From assembly GCA_951813535.1 (NCBI GenBank), contig OX638345.1, positions 2,725,158 to 2,789,157 on the forward strand: DNA of 64,000 bases, given 5' to 3'. This document shows positions 16,605 through 24,566 of the stretch, one piece after another. Within the stretch, counting starts at the first letter, position 1. Each line of letters begins with the position of its first letter. Under the pieces are notes generated by a model. That model had not been told where the DNA came from. It made no database searches and saw nothing but the letters and a program-made list of their open reading frames with translations. A program made the position numbers and the translations under genes. The stretch comes from an uncultured Dehalococcoidia bacterium. Lineage in GTDB: Bacteria; Chloroflexota; Dehalococcoidia; Lucifugimonadales; UBA3495.

Positions 16605-18167
16605 TCACAATCCCGCCACCGGGTCACCGAATTCCGTTCGCAGGTCCCGCTTCAGTACCTTTCCCATCACGTTGCGGGGCAACTCGTCCACGAACACCAC
16701 CGAGCGCGGTCTTTTGAACCCAGCCAGCCGGTCCCGGCAGAAATCAATCAGTTCCTGCTCGGTAACGGCCTGGTCCGACGCCACCACGACTGCCTTGACC
16801 TCTTCGCCCCAATCCAGGTCGGGCACACCGATGACCGCCGAATCGGCAACCCCCGGGTGCTCGGCCAGGATCACCTCGACTTCCTCGGGCGATATCATCT
16901 CTCCGCCCCGCTTGATGAAATCCCGGGCCCGCCCAGCCAGGAAGATGTAGCCGTCCCCGTCCTGCCAGGCCAGGTCGCCGGTGTAGAGCCAACCGCCCTT
17001 CAGCGTGTCTCGCGTGGCATCCTCCTGACCCCAGTAGCCGGTCATCATCCGGGGTCCGCGGGCGACGATCTCGCCCACTTCATCGCCTTCAACCGGATCG
17101 CCGTCTTCCGTGACGATCATCACCTCCACGTCGTCCAGGGGCTTTCCAATCGACGTGAGCCGGCGCAGCTTGGTCTCAACCTCTTCAGCGGTTCCCGTCA
17201 GGTTATGGTCGTCCGGCGGCAGCATGGTGATGGTGGACGCCGTTTCGGTCTGGCCGAAGGCGTTGATGAACCGCGTGCCGGGGAAATTGTCGATGGCCTG
17301 CCGGACCACCGGCAGCGGCATCGGCGCCGCCCCGTAGGTGATCACCTTCAGGGACGACCGGTCAAAGTTGTCGAAGTTCGGATGGTCCATCACCATTTTC
17401 AGCATGGTCGGCACCAGCATCGCCCGGTCGGCCCGATGTTCCGCCACCAAACTCATCCATCGCTCAGCATCGAACTGCGGCATCACCACCAGCGTCCGGC
17501 CTCCGAAAACCGCCGCCAGCGCCGCCTGCAGCCCAGCTACGTGGTACATCGGCACGGTCAGCAGGTTCGTTTCCTCCACGTCGGGGTCCGCTGGTTCCAC
17601 GTTGGTGAGCAGGAACGTGGCGAAACTGTCGTGGGTCAGTTGCGCGCCCTTCGGCACGCTGGTGGTGCCCGACGTGAACATGATCACCGTCGTGGCATCC
17701 TCGTCGTCCTCCGGAAAATGCAGCTGATCGGGGTCGGCGTTGGCCAGCAGGTCGTCGTAGGCGTACCCGCCTTTCGTCGCCGGCGCATCCAGCATCACGA
17801 TGCGGTCCACGGGCAGCGACCCGTCCGCAGGTACCAGGGACAGGTAGCGTTCGCCCAGGAACAGCAAATCGGGCCGCGCGATCCCCAGCATGATCGCCAG
17901 CTCGTCCTCCTTGGCGCGGAAATTGATCGGTACGTAGATGGCGTCTAACTGCGCGGCCGCAAAGTAAATCTCGATCAGGTGATGGCAGTTGGTCTGCATC
18001 GCCGCCACTCGATCACCCTGGCCTATCCCCAGCTCGGACATCGCGTTGGCCAGGCGGTTGACCCGCTCCTGCAACATCTCGAAACTGATGTGATCGCCGT
18101 CGAATACGATGGCCGTCCGTTCCGGAACGATCGCCGACGCGATCATGAGAAACTCGGTGGTGTTCAT
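16605..18167 (-). CDS. Acyl-CoA synthetase (AMP-binding, class I adenylate-forming)
   Basis: Activates a carboxylic acid to its acyl-CoA through an acyl-adenylate. 520 residues. The P-loop is TSGTTSVPKGAQLTH near residue 165. A5-type FGQTETAST near 310, the A7 Asp in WLYTGDLAWQDGDGYIFLAGRARDFIKRGGEMISPEEVE near 395, and the C-terminal catalytic Lys in PRNVMGKVLKRDL (near 505) complete the family signature. All core motifs are intact. It follows a crotonase gene by about 20 bases, so a ligase-hydratase pathway is likely. Substrate chain length is unknown. Confidence 0.93.
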   Translation of the reverse strand: MNTTEFLMIASAIVPERTAIVFDGDHISFEMLQERVNRLANAMSELGIGQGDRVAAMQTNCHHLIEIYFAAAQLDAIYVPINFRAKEDELAIMLGIARPDLLFLGERYLSLVPADGSLPVDRIVMLDAPATKGGYAYDDLLANADPDQLHFPEDDEDATTVIMFTSGTTSVPKGAQLTHDSFATFLLTNVEPADPDVEETNLLTVPMYHVAGLQAALAAVFGGRTLVVMPQFDAERWMSLVAEHRADRAMLVPTMLKMVMDHPNFDNFDRSSLKVITYGAAPMPLPVVRQAIDNFPGTRFINAFGQTETASTITMLPPDDHNLTGTAEEVETKLRRLTSIGKPLDDVEVMIVTEDGDPVEGDEVGEIVARGPRMMTGYWGQEDATRDTLKGGWLYTGDLAWQDGDGYIFLAGRARDFIKRGGEMISPEEVEVILAEHPGVADSAVIGVPDLDWGEEVKAVVVASDQAVTEQELIDFCRDRLAGFKRPRSVVFVDELPRNVMGKVLKRDLRTEFGDPVAGL

Positions 18168-18187
18168 CCTTTCTCCATGCTCAAATT

Positions 18188-18919
18188 CTACTCTCTCGGT
18201 AACCCGGTGGCTGTGGCCGCCGTTCGCTGTTCCAAAGCCAGCCCGGCGTCCAGCGGCATTTCACTTCCAGAGCCCCACGCCGTCTTCAATGCCGCGGCGA
18301 AACCCGTCGGCAACTCGGCCAACTCTTGCGCGATTTCCCAGGCCGCAGGCTCTAGCTCGTCGGGCCCCACCACCCGGCTGATGATGCCGTAGTCGAGCGC
18401 TTCCGCGGCGCCGAAACGACGCCCGGTATACAACAGGTCCAACGCGACCGAAGGCCCAGTGTTGGCCGGCAGCGTCTGGCTCCCGCCGGCGGCGGGGATC
18501 ATGCCCAACTGCACCTCGGGCATGGCGAAAACCGTATCCGCCGCCGCGATTCGCAAGTCCCCGAGCAGTAGGATCTCCACCCCCGACCCGATGCAAAAAC
18601 CGTGCACTGCCACAACTATCGGCTTCTCCAAACCGATCAGTTGACCCCACACGTCCCGCTGCCACCGCGCGTTACGCGCGATCACCTGCGATGGCGCGGA
18701 GCCAAACTCGCTCAGGTCTGCGCCGGCGCAGAAGGCCCGACCCCTGCCGGTGATCAGCAATGCTCCAATTTCCTCGTCTTCCGCCACCGCGTGCAGCGCT
18801 TCGGCAAAGTCGTCCCGCATCGCCACCGAGTAGGCGTTCAGCCGGTCCGGTCGGTGCAGCGCCAGGTGGGCGACGCTGCCCTCCTTCTCAAAAACGATGG
18901 TGCCAAAAGCGTCGCTCAT
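18188..18919 (-). CDS. Enoyl-CoA hydratase/isomerase (crotonase) family protein
   Basis: 243 residues. Crotonase fold with the two oxyanion-hole segments: GRGRAFCAGADLSEF near residues 58-72 and CIGSGVEILLLGDLRIAA near 108-125. In the E-x-x-L-G region MPEVQLGMIPAAGGSQTLPANTG keeps the first Glu of hydratases (E in PEVQLG). Members hydrate enoyl-CoAs or act as isomerases or hydrolases, so the exact reaction is open. It lies between the acyl-CoA synthetase and the PHP hydrolase on the same strand with tiny gaps (20 and 4 bases), which indicates an operon. Confidence 0.88.
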   Translation of the reverse strand: MSDAFGTIVFEKEGSVAHLALHRPDRLNAYSVAMRDDFAEALHAVAEDEEIGALLITGRGRAFCAGADLSEFGSAPSQVIARNARWQRDVWGQLIGLEKPIVVAVHGFCIGSGVEILLLGDLRIAAADTVFAMPEVQLGMIPAAGGSQTLPANTGPSVALDLLYTGRRFGAAEALDYGIISRVVGPDELEPAAWEIAQELAELPTGFAAALKTAWGSGSEMPLDAGLALEQRTAATATGLPRE

Positions 18920-18923
18920 TCGG

Positions 18924-19466
18924 TCAGTCCAGCGGAATCGCCCGCCGCATCATCTCGTCCAGGTCGACCTCGGTGCTGCCCGCCCCAATCTCGGATAGCA
19001 CGTTCGCGTCGCTTACCGAAAAAGTCAGCAGGTCGTACTCCTCGGCCACCCGTTCCGCCGCCGGACGGCGGATGTGCCAGTCGTGGTGATGATTGGCCAC
19101 CTCAATCCCGTGAACGCCATCCTCGATCACGATGTTCGGCGTGTAGTACCCCGGGTGGCAGTAGGTGCGAAACAGTCGGCCTCCGGGCAGATACAGCTCC
19201 GTGCAGTGGTATTCGTCGAATGGACTGATCGCCGGGCGCACGTCGATCTCGTGGCCGGGGATGATAATCACCTCGTTGGGAAAATGCTGCTCCACGACTC
19301 GGTGCAGCGCCATTCCCCAGTCTCGCCGCCAGTGGTCGGTGACCGCGATGCCATCCAGCCCGGCCGCCTTGATCCGCGCGATCACGGCCTCTGCGATCTC
19401 CGGCGTCGGTTCCTGGAAATTGAACATCTCGCCAACGTGGGTATGAATGTCCAGTCGTACGGTCAT
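18924..19466 (-). CDS. PHP-domain metal-dependent hydrolase
   Basis: 180 residues. Metal-binding motifs of the PHP fold are in order: DIHTHVG (residues 5-11), VTDHW near 42, IPGHEID near 70, CHPGYY near 103, EVANHHHDWH near 122, and a C-terminal FSVSDANV. The polymerase and histidinol phosphatase families share this fold, but this short, stand-alone form is of the type usually called a metal-dependent phosphoesterase. Its substrate is unknown. It is nested in the acyl-CoA operon, 4 bases upstream of the crotonase start. Confidence 0.83.
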   Translation of the reverse strand: MTVRLDIHTHVGEMFNFQEPTPEIAEAVIARIKAAGLDGIAVTDHWRRDWGMALHRVVEQHFPNEVIIIPGHEIDVRPAISPFDEYHCTELYLPGGRLFRTYCHPGYYTPNIVIEDGVHGIEVANHHHDWHIRRPAAERVAEEYDLLTFSVSDANVLSEIGAGSTEVDLDEMMRRAIPLD

Positions 19467-19496
19467 AAACTCGCGGTCCCTCAGCGTCCAGTGATC

Positions 19497-20279
19497 CTAA
19501 CGCCCGGTAAAGTTTGGCGCCCGTTTTTCGGCGAAGGATTGCAGACCTTCCGCCCGGTCGTCGGTGCTTTGCAGGATGATGCTCAGGTCGGCCTCCAGCC
19601 GCAGCCCCTGGGCCAGCGGCAGATCGCCGGCGGCGGTAACCGCTTCCTTCGCGTATCGCGCCGCAATGGGCGCCGCGGCAATTATCTGCGCCGCGATCTC
19701 CGCCGCGGTTGCCTCCAGCGCGCTTTGCGGCACGACCCGGTTCACCAGCCCAAAGTCCAGCGCCTCCCCGGCCGTCAGTGTACGACCGGTCAGCAGCATA
19801 TCCCGCGCCAGGGCCGGCCCGACCAGCCGAGGCAGCCGTTGCGTCAACCCGTCAAACGGGAACCCGTCCCGCGCCGGCGCGCCCGCTCCCAGACGCGCGG
19901 TGTCCACTGCTATCCGTAAATCGGCGGTCAGGGCAACTTCCAATCCGTGGGCGATGGCGTCGCCGTTCAGCACCGCCAGGACGGGCATGGGCAACTTCGC
20001 CACGGCGTTGGCCGCGCCCATTCTCTGGAACCACGCCATGCGCTGCGTCAGGTCTGCGGACCGCAAGTCGTCGGGAAGCTGTTCTCGACCCGTCGCGAAC
20101 GTGCCGTCGTTGCCAACGATCGTCACCAAACGCAGCTCATCGTCCAGGCTCAGTTGGCGGCAGCAGTCCACGAGTTCTTCGGCGACCGTTTCGCCGATGG
20201 TGACGTCGGATCCGGCTCCGGGCAAAGTCAGCGTCGCCTGGAACCGGGTCTTTTCGCACTTGATGGTCTCGTAGCGCAT
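19497..20279 (-). CDS. Crotonase family protein (enoyl-CoA hydratase/isomerase-like), second copy
   Basis: 260 residues from the ATG at 20279 (MRYETIKCEKTRFQATLTLP). Crotonase topology is seen in GTFATGREQLPDDLRS, the oxyanion segment LNGDAIAHGLEVALTADLRIAVDTARLG, and ALDFGLVNRVVP. The position of the first hydratase Glu is replaced (GAGAPARDGFPFDG), so it may be an isomerase, thioesterase or decarboxylase rather than a hydratase. No clear ribosome binding site is seen; an in-frame ATG at 20330 would give a 17-residue extension without family likeness. It is first in the minus-strand cluster and divergent from the class I CoA-transferase genes at 20376. Confidence 0.8.
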   Translation of the reverse strand: MRYETIKCEKTRFQATLTLPGAGSDVTIGETVAEELVDCCRQLSLDDELRLVTIVGNDGTFATGREQLPDDLRSADLTQRMAWFQRMGAANAVAKLPMPVLAVLNGDAIAHGLEVALTADLRIAVDTARLGAGAPARDGFPFDGLTQRLPRLVGPALARDMLLTGRTLTAGEALDFGLVNRVVPQSALEATAAEIAAQIIAAAPIAARYAKEAVTAAGDLPLAQGLRLEADLSIILQSTDDRAEGLQSFAEKRAPNFTGR

Positions 20280-20345
20280 TGGTTTAGCGGGAATACTGAT
20301 TAATCGGGCCGGACTGCATCGCTTTATCAAGCCGGCGCATTGGGC

Positions 20346-20351
20346 TAAAAT
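20346..20351 (+). promoter_or_regulatory. Possible -10 box before the CoA-transferase genes
   Basis: TAAAAT at 20346-20351, 25 bases before the ATG at 20376, in the 96-base gap between divergent operons. Only a weak -35-like TTTATC is present 17 bases upstream. Confidence 0.35.
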
Positions 20352-20375
20352 GGCGAACGCTCGCGGAACCCGATC

Positions 20376-21059
20376 ATGGCATTCAGCAAATTATACGACA
20401 GCGCCGCCGCCGCGGTGGCCGATATCCCCAACGGCGCGACCGTGTTGCTCGGCGGCGTTTCCGGCGCCAACGCTCCCACCGCTCTGGTGTCCGCGCTGGC
20501 AGACCGGAACGTCCGGGATCTCACCTGCGTCTGCGACTCGACCTACTACGGAGCCGAGGCTCTGCACCGCCTGGTGGCTGCCGGCTGCGTTTCCCGCATA
20601 ATTTCGCCTGCCCCATTCGGTTCGGGCAAGGATGACATGGTCCACGAACTTTGGCGCTCGGGCGACTTGACGGTCGAAGTGGTGCCGTGGGGAACACTGG
20701 CGGAACGTATGCGCTCAGCCGGCGCTGGCATCGGTGGCGTTTTCCTGCCGGTGGGCATCGGAACCCGCTTCGCCGAGGGGAAGGAGATCCGCGTGGTCAA
20801 TGGGGTCGAGTGTATGTTTGAGCCTCCCCTGCGCGGGGATTTCGCGTTGATCCGGGCCGCTCGCGCCGATGGCGTGGGCAATCTGGTGTACGTCGGCGCC
20901 CAGAGAGGATGGAACTCCGCCGTCGTCTCCGCCGCCCGCGTCGCCGTCGCCGAGGTCGACCAGGTCGTCGAACCGGGCAGCATCGACCCGGAGCTTGTGA
21001 TCACGCCGGGAATCTTCGTTAACCGTATCGTCCGCGCAAACTCGGCGCCCATTGGGTAG
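20376..21059 (+). CDS. Class I CoA-transferase alpha subunit, divergent (alpha')
   Basis: 227 residues, SCOT/AtoD-type alpha fold. VADIPNGATVLLGGVSGANAPTALVSAL stands where canonical alphas have a GGFGLCGIPE loop, so the glycine-rich CoA-binding turn is altered. WGTLAERMRSAGAGIGGVFLPVGIGT, EGKEIRVVNGVECMFEPPLRGDFALIRAARADGVGNLVY and the ending PGSIDPELVITPGIFVNRIVR are classic. It is followed after 6 bases by a beta'-alpha fusion gene and then by a canonical beta gene. I infer that it once formed an alpha'beta' pair with the N-terminal half of the fusion. The class is SCOT, acetate or 3-oxoadipate CoA-transferase type. Confidence 0.85.
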   Translation: MAFSKLYDSAAAAVADIPNGATVLLGGVSGANAPTALVSALADRNVRDLTCVCDSTYYGAEALHRLVAAGCVSRIISPAPFGSGKDDMVHELWRSGDLTVEVVPWGTLAERMRSAGAGIGGVFLPVGIGTRFAEGKEIRVVNGVECMFEPPLRGDFALIRAARADGVGNLVYVGAQRGWNSAVVSAARVAVAEVDQVVEPGSIDPELVITPGIFVNRIVRANSAPIG

Positions 21060-21065
21060 GCCACC

Positions 21066-22397
21066 ATGACGCTTGCAAGACTGGATGCCCAGAGCGTGGC
21101 GCGGCGGGCCTCCGCCGAAGTCGCTCCGGGTTCAGTGGTCGCTGTTAGCGGCGACTGGTCGACCGCAGTTGCCGATCTGGTCCCTGCGGAAAAGGGCGTG
21201 TGGTTCTTGCGGGCCGGCGGGACGCTGTCCGACCTGCCCATCAGCGCCGCCGACGCCGGCGCAGTCCTGCGCGGGGGCAATGTTGACCTATCGATTCTAC
21301 AGGCCGCGCAGGTCGACTCCAACGGAAGTTTCGCCGGTTACCACGCCGCTGACTACCCCGGGCCACAGGGGCATGCCGGCCTTATCGACCTGGCGGGCGC
21401 TCGGCGTGTCGTCACTGTATTGCCACACACCGACGCTGACGGTTCTCCCAACATCGTGAACTCCCTGACCTTGCCGCCCGACGGCGTCCGTTGCGTCGAC
21501 ACCATCATCACCGACGTCGCCGTTTTCCGCGTGGCTGATACCGGTCTCATCCTGACCGAGTTGGCCCCCGGCTGGTCTGCCGAAGACGTGCGGACCATCA
21601 CGGGCGCCGCCGTTACCTCAGCACCGACCCTCCGCGAAATGGACTTCGCCCTCCCGCCCGGCAACCCGACCAGCAAGATCTACGCCGACGGCCCTTCCGC
21701 CATCGCGGACCTTCCCGACGGGGCAACGGTCTTCATCGACGGCTTCGGCGGACCCGGCGGAATGGCGCACTACCTCCTCATCTCGCTGCGGGACCGCGGC
21801 AGCCGCAACCTGACCATCGTCAGCAACACCGCCGGCATCGCCCGCGTGGTCAGCTTCGGCACTCCACCGGGGCACACCGCCATCGACCACAGCGTGCTGG
21901 TGGAAAACGGCCAGGTCGCCAAGGCCATCGCATCGTTCCCGGTCTCGCCATCGGTCTCCCGCCCGTCCGAATTCGAGTTGGCCTACCGGCGCGGCGAGGT
22001 CGATCTGGAACTGGTGCCCCAGGGCACCCTGGCCGAACGCCTGCGCGCCGGCGGCGCCGGTATCGAGGCCTTCTACACGCCAACCGGCGCCGGCACCCTC
22101 ATCGCCGAGGGCAAGGAAAGCCGGGTAATCGACGGACGTGAGTACATTCTGGAACACGGGCTCCGCGCCGACTTCGCCCTGATCCGCGCCCACCGGGCCG
22201 ACACCCGGGGCAACCTCGTCTATCGCGGGACCTCTCGCAACTTCAACGCGGTCATGGCCCCGGGCGCGCGGGTGACCGTTGTCGAGGTCGACGAAATCGT
22301 GCAACCCGGCGAACTGGATCCCGAAGCGGTGGTCACCCCGGGCATATTCGTCCAGCGCATCGTACGCCGTCCCGATGGCTTCACCGGCTACGAATAA
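21066..22397 (+). CDS. Fused CoA-transferase: degenerate beta' domain plus canonical alpha domain
   Basis: 443 residues. Residues 1-200 align with a class I CoA-transferase beta subunit but are shortened. The catalytic loop, SESG in the neighbouring beta subunit, is RAGG here (VWFLRAGGTLSD), so the essential Glu is absent. CVDTIITDVAVFRV and ILTELAPGWSAEDVRTITGA still match beta. Residues 205-443 are a complete alpha subunit (KIYADGPSAIADLPDGATVFIDGFGGPGG, QGTLAERLRAGGAGIEAFYTPTGAGT, ADFALIRAHRADTRGNLVYRGTSRNFNAVM). The order beta-alpha is the reverse of the usual alpha-beta fusions. The simplest reading is two tandem alpha-beta pairs with the inner beta' and alpha joined. The alpha half probably pairs with the beta encoded 14 bases downstream. 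Confidence 0.82.
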   Translation: MTLARLDAQSVARRASAEVAPGSVVAVSGDWSTAVADLVPAEKGVWFLRAGGTLSDLPISAADAGAVLRGGNVDLSILQAAQVDSNGSFAGYHAADYPGPQGHAGLIDLAGARRVVTVLPHTDADGSPNIVNSLTLPPDGVRCVDTIITDVAVFRVADTGLILTELAPGWSAEDVRTITGAAVTSAPTLREMDFALPPGNPTSKIYADGPSAIADLPDGATVFIDGFGGPGGMAHYLLISLRDRGSRNLTIVSNTAGIARVVSFGTPPGHTAIDHSVLVENGQVAKAIASFPVSPSVSRPSEFELAYRRGEVDLELVPQGTLAERLRAGGAGIEAFYTPTGAGTLIAEGKESRVIDGREYILEHGLRADFALIRAHRADTRGNLVYRGTSRNFNAVMAPGARVTVVEVDEIVQPGELDPEAVVTPGIFVQRIVRRPDGFTGYE

Positions 22398-22411
22398 CCG
22401 GAGTATCCTCC

Positions 22412-23083
22412 ATGTCCGCAGACAAAGAACGCCTCGACCGGGCCATCATCGCGATACGCGTGGCAAAGGAACTGCCCGCCGGTTCCTGCGTCAACCTCGG
22501 CATCGGGATACCCACGCTGGTCTCCATGTTCGTGGACGATGAAAGCGTCGTCTTCTACCACAGCGAGAGCGGTGTGCTGAACTGCGGCCCCCTGGCCGAG
22601 GAGGGAAGTGAAGACATCGACCTGATCAACGCCGGCGGCCAGTTCCTGCAGCCCGTCCCCGGCATGGCCTACTTCTCCTCCGTCGACGCGTTTGCCATGA
22701 TTCGCGGCGGACACGTCGATGTCACGGTCCTTGGCGCCCATCAAGTCTCCGCCACCGGCGACCTCGCCAACTGGATGCTGCCCGAGCGCGGCGTCGGCAA
22801 CATCGGCGGCGCCATGGACCTGGCCGCCGGGGCCGACAAGGTCATCGTCGCCATGGAGCACAACGACCGCAACGGCAACCCCAAGGTCGTCCAGGAGTGC
22901 GACTTCCCCCTCACCGGCCGTGGCTGCGTATCCCTCATCGTGACCGACGTCGCCGTGATGGAACCCACCCCAGATGGCATGGTGCTGCGCGAAGCCGCCC
23001 CCGGCTGGACACCCGAAGAAGTGCAGGGAGTCACCGGAGCCCGCCTCATCATTCCAGACAGCGTGGCCGAATACGAAGTGTAG
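22412..23083 (+). CDS. Class I CoA-transferase beta subunit
   Basis: 223 residues, full canonical beta subunit: CVNLGIGIPTLVSMF near residue 32, the catalytic Glu in VVFYHSESGVLNCGP near residue 52, GGHVDVTVLGAHQVSATGDLANWM, and VTDVAVMEPTPDGMVLREAAPGWTPEEVQ. It should form the active enzyme with the alpha domain of the preceding fusion protein and move CoA from succinyl-CoA or acetyl-CoA to a 3-oxoacid or similar acid. The gap to the fusion gene is 14 bases, so it is surely one operon. The natural substrate cannot be fixed from sequence. Confidence 0.92.
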   Translation: MSADKERLDRAIIAIRVAKELPAGSCVNLGIGIPTLVSMFVDDESVVFYHSESGVLNCGPLAEEGSEDIDLINAGGQFLQPVPGMAYFSSVDAFAMIRGGHVDVTVLGAHQVSATGDLANWMLPERGVGNIGGAMDLAAGADKVIVAMEHNDRNGNPKVVQECDFPLTGRGCVSLIVTDVAVMEPTPDGMVLREAAPGWTPEEVQGVTGARLIIPDSVAEYEV

Positions 23084-23097
23084 GGGCCAGAAAGATC

Positions 23098-23475
23098 ATG
23101 GGCACGTTCTCGGTGATGGTCAGCGTCGGCAACCCCAGCGGCGGCGATCAGGTCCAAATCGAAGCACTGGTGGACACGGGTGCTTCCGACTCGATGTTCC
23201 CCGCTTCTTTGCTGGAAAATCTGCGTCTGGAGCCCCGCTCCCGGGTAGACTACGCATTGGCCGATGGAACGGAAGTTAGGTTCGGACGAGGCCAGGCCGT
23301 CATCAACATCGACGGTCGCGACGGAATCTGTCCCGTGATTTTCGGCCCCGAAGGGGAAGACAACTGTCTGATCGGTGGAACCACCCTCCAAATCTTGATG
23401 TTCGCGGTCGACCCTGTCAATGAAGTTCTGGCGCCGACTAATCGGGGCCGGCTGGGCTTCGGCGGCAAGCTGTAA
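23098..23475 (+). CDS. Retropepsin-like aspartic protease (clan AA), small
   Basis: 125 residues starting MGTFSVMVSVGNPSGGD. A single retropepsin-type domain with the catalytic motif VDTGAS (Asp26) and a flap-side segment ADGTEVRFGRGQAVINIDG. Such one-domain proteins act as homodimers, one Asp per subunit. It lacks a signal peptide or membrane segment. It lies 14 bases after the CoA-transferase beta gene and before the thiamine promoter. A close paralogue with the same length and motifs is at 57917-58276. Physiological substrate unknown. Confidence 0.8.
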   Translation: MGTFSVMVSVGNPSGGDQVQIEALVDTGASDSMFPASLLENLRLEPRSRVDYALADGTEVRFGRGQAVINIDGRDGICPVIFGPEGEDNCLIGGTTLQILMFAVDPVNEVLAPTNRGRLGFGGKL

Positions 23476-23509
23476 CCAACGTCCTGCGATTGTGATCGAG
23501 CAATCTTGT

Positions 23510-23538
23510 TTGACTCGCTCCGCCCGTAGTGCTACATT
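23510..23538 (+). promoter_or_regulatory. Promoter of the thiamine operon
   Basis: TTGACT (23510-23515), a 17-base spacer and TACATT (23533-23538), with a TGC in front of the -10 that makes it an extended -10. Transcription should begin near 23545, just upstream of the TPP riboswitch. Confidence 0.8.
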
Positions 23539-23562
23539 CCAACCACAACTGAACGCCTCACG

Positions 23563-23662
23563 CGATTCTGGCGGGAGCTTGGGCAAACCAGGCTGAGAGG
23601 GCGGCCAACTTCGTCGCCGACCGTCTGTACCTGACCCGGGTAATGCCGGCGGAGGAACAGTA
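23563..23662 (+). ncRNA. TPP riboswitch (THI element)
   Basis: Thiamine-pyrophosphate-sensing leader. It shows the two diagnostic blocks of the class: the CTGAGAGGG pyrimidine-sensor core near 23592-23600, and ACCTGACCCGGGTAATGCC then GGCGGAGGAA, the pyrophosphate-sensor helix, near 23629-23656. Order and spacing are standard. It lies between a strong promoter and thiG and should reduce thiGES expression when TPP is plentiful. The exact ends are estimated. Confidence 0.95.
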
Positions 23663-23680
23663 GGTAGCTTTGACTTTCAT

Positions 23681-23712
23681 CCGCCGGGTACCCGCCTGGC
23701 GGTTTCGCATTT
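23681..23712 (+). terminator. Riboswitch-controlled terminator before thiG
   Basis: An 8 bp stem with one G-U pair (23681-23688 with 23695-23702) and a 6-base loop is followed by TTTCGCATTT. The 5' arm CCGCCGG (23681-23687) is also perfectly complementary to CCGGCGG (23646-23652) in the 3' part of the TPP aptamer. An antiterminator could form when TPP is absent. The tail is only moderately U-rich, so control of translation start is an alternative. Confidence 0.6.
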
Positions 23713-23770
23713 CAGGCAATCGCCGGCCACGGTGTTCCCGTTTCCGGCAGCACACAGGAGAGTGATAGCG

Positions 23771-24556
23771 ATGGCCGACGAACTGGTAATTGGTGGCGTG
23801 TCGTTTTCTTCCCGGCTGATCGTCGGTACCGGCCGGCATCGCAGCATGCAGGAAATGATCGATTCCCTCGAGGCTTCCGGGACCCAGATGGTCACCGTGG
23901 CCATTCGCCGCCTCGACCTCGACAACCCCGAGCAGAATATCCTCGAGCACATCAACCTCGACAAGTACCACATCCTGCCCAACACCGCCGGCTGCCGCAC
24001 CGTCGAGGAGGCTTTGTTCGTCGCGCGTCTTGGCCGCGAGGTCGCCCAGACCGACTTCGTCAAGCTTGAGGTCATCCCGGACGCGAAATACCTGTTCCCC
24101 GACCCCAACGGTACCCTCGAGGCCGCCCGCCAACTCGTCGATGAGGGCTTCAAGGTCCTGCCCTACATCCACGCCGACCCGGTGCTTGCCAAGAACCTTG
24201 AAGAAGCCGGTTGCGTCACCGTTATGCCCCTCGGTTCCGCCATCGGTTCCGGCCAGGGCATTCATACCATCGAAGAGGTCCGCATCATTCTCGAGAACGC
24301 CACGGTTCCCGTCGTCGTGGACGCCGGCTTGGCGGTCCCGTCCGACGCGTCGAAGGCGCTGGAAATGGGCGCTTCCGCCGTTCTCGTCAACACCGCCATC
24401 GCCCAGGCCGAGGACCCGGCGATGATGGCCGACGCTTTCCGCAAAGGCGTGGAGGCCGGGCGACAGGCGTACCTCGCCGGACGCATCCCGGTGCGCACCG
24501 AGGCCATCGCCAGCAGCCCTCCCACCGACGTGCCGGAACCCGTCGCGGCTGCCTGA
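23771..24556 (+). CDS. thiG: Thiazole synthase
   Basis: Builds the thiazole phosphate of thiamine from 1-deoxy-xylulose 5-phosphate, dehydroglycine and ThiS-thiocarboxylate. 261 residues from the ATG at 23771 ([21 protein letters not shown]), with AGGAGAG upstream. Landmarks: [12 protein letters not shown] near residue 45, the Schiff-base Lys in [10 protein letters not shown] near residue 98, and [35 protein letters not shown], the phosphate-binding half of the TIM barrel. The length is normal. It is first gene behind the TPP riboswitch; thiE and thiS follow with gaps of about 10 bases. No thiF, thiO or thiH is present here. Confidence 0.97.
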   Translation: MADELVIGGVSFSSRLIVGTGRHRSMQEMIDSLEASGTQMVTVAIRRLDLDNPEQNILEHINLDKYHILPNTAGCRTVEEALFVARLGREVAQTDFVKLEVIPDAKYLFPDPNGTLEAARQLVDEGFKVLPYIHADPVLAKNLEEAGCVTVMPLGSAIGSGQGIHTIEEVRIILENATVPVVVDAGLAVPSDASKALEMGASAVLVNTAIAQAEDPAMMADAFRKGVEAGRQAYLAGRIPVRTEAIASSPPTDVPEPVAAA

Positions 24557-24566
24557 GTCTCTCCTC

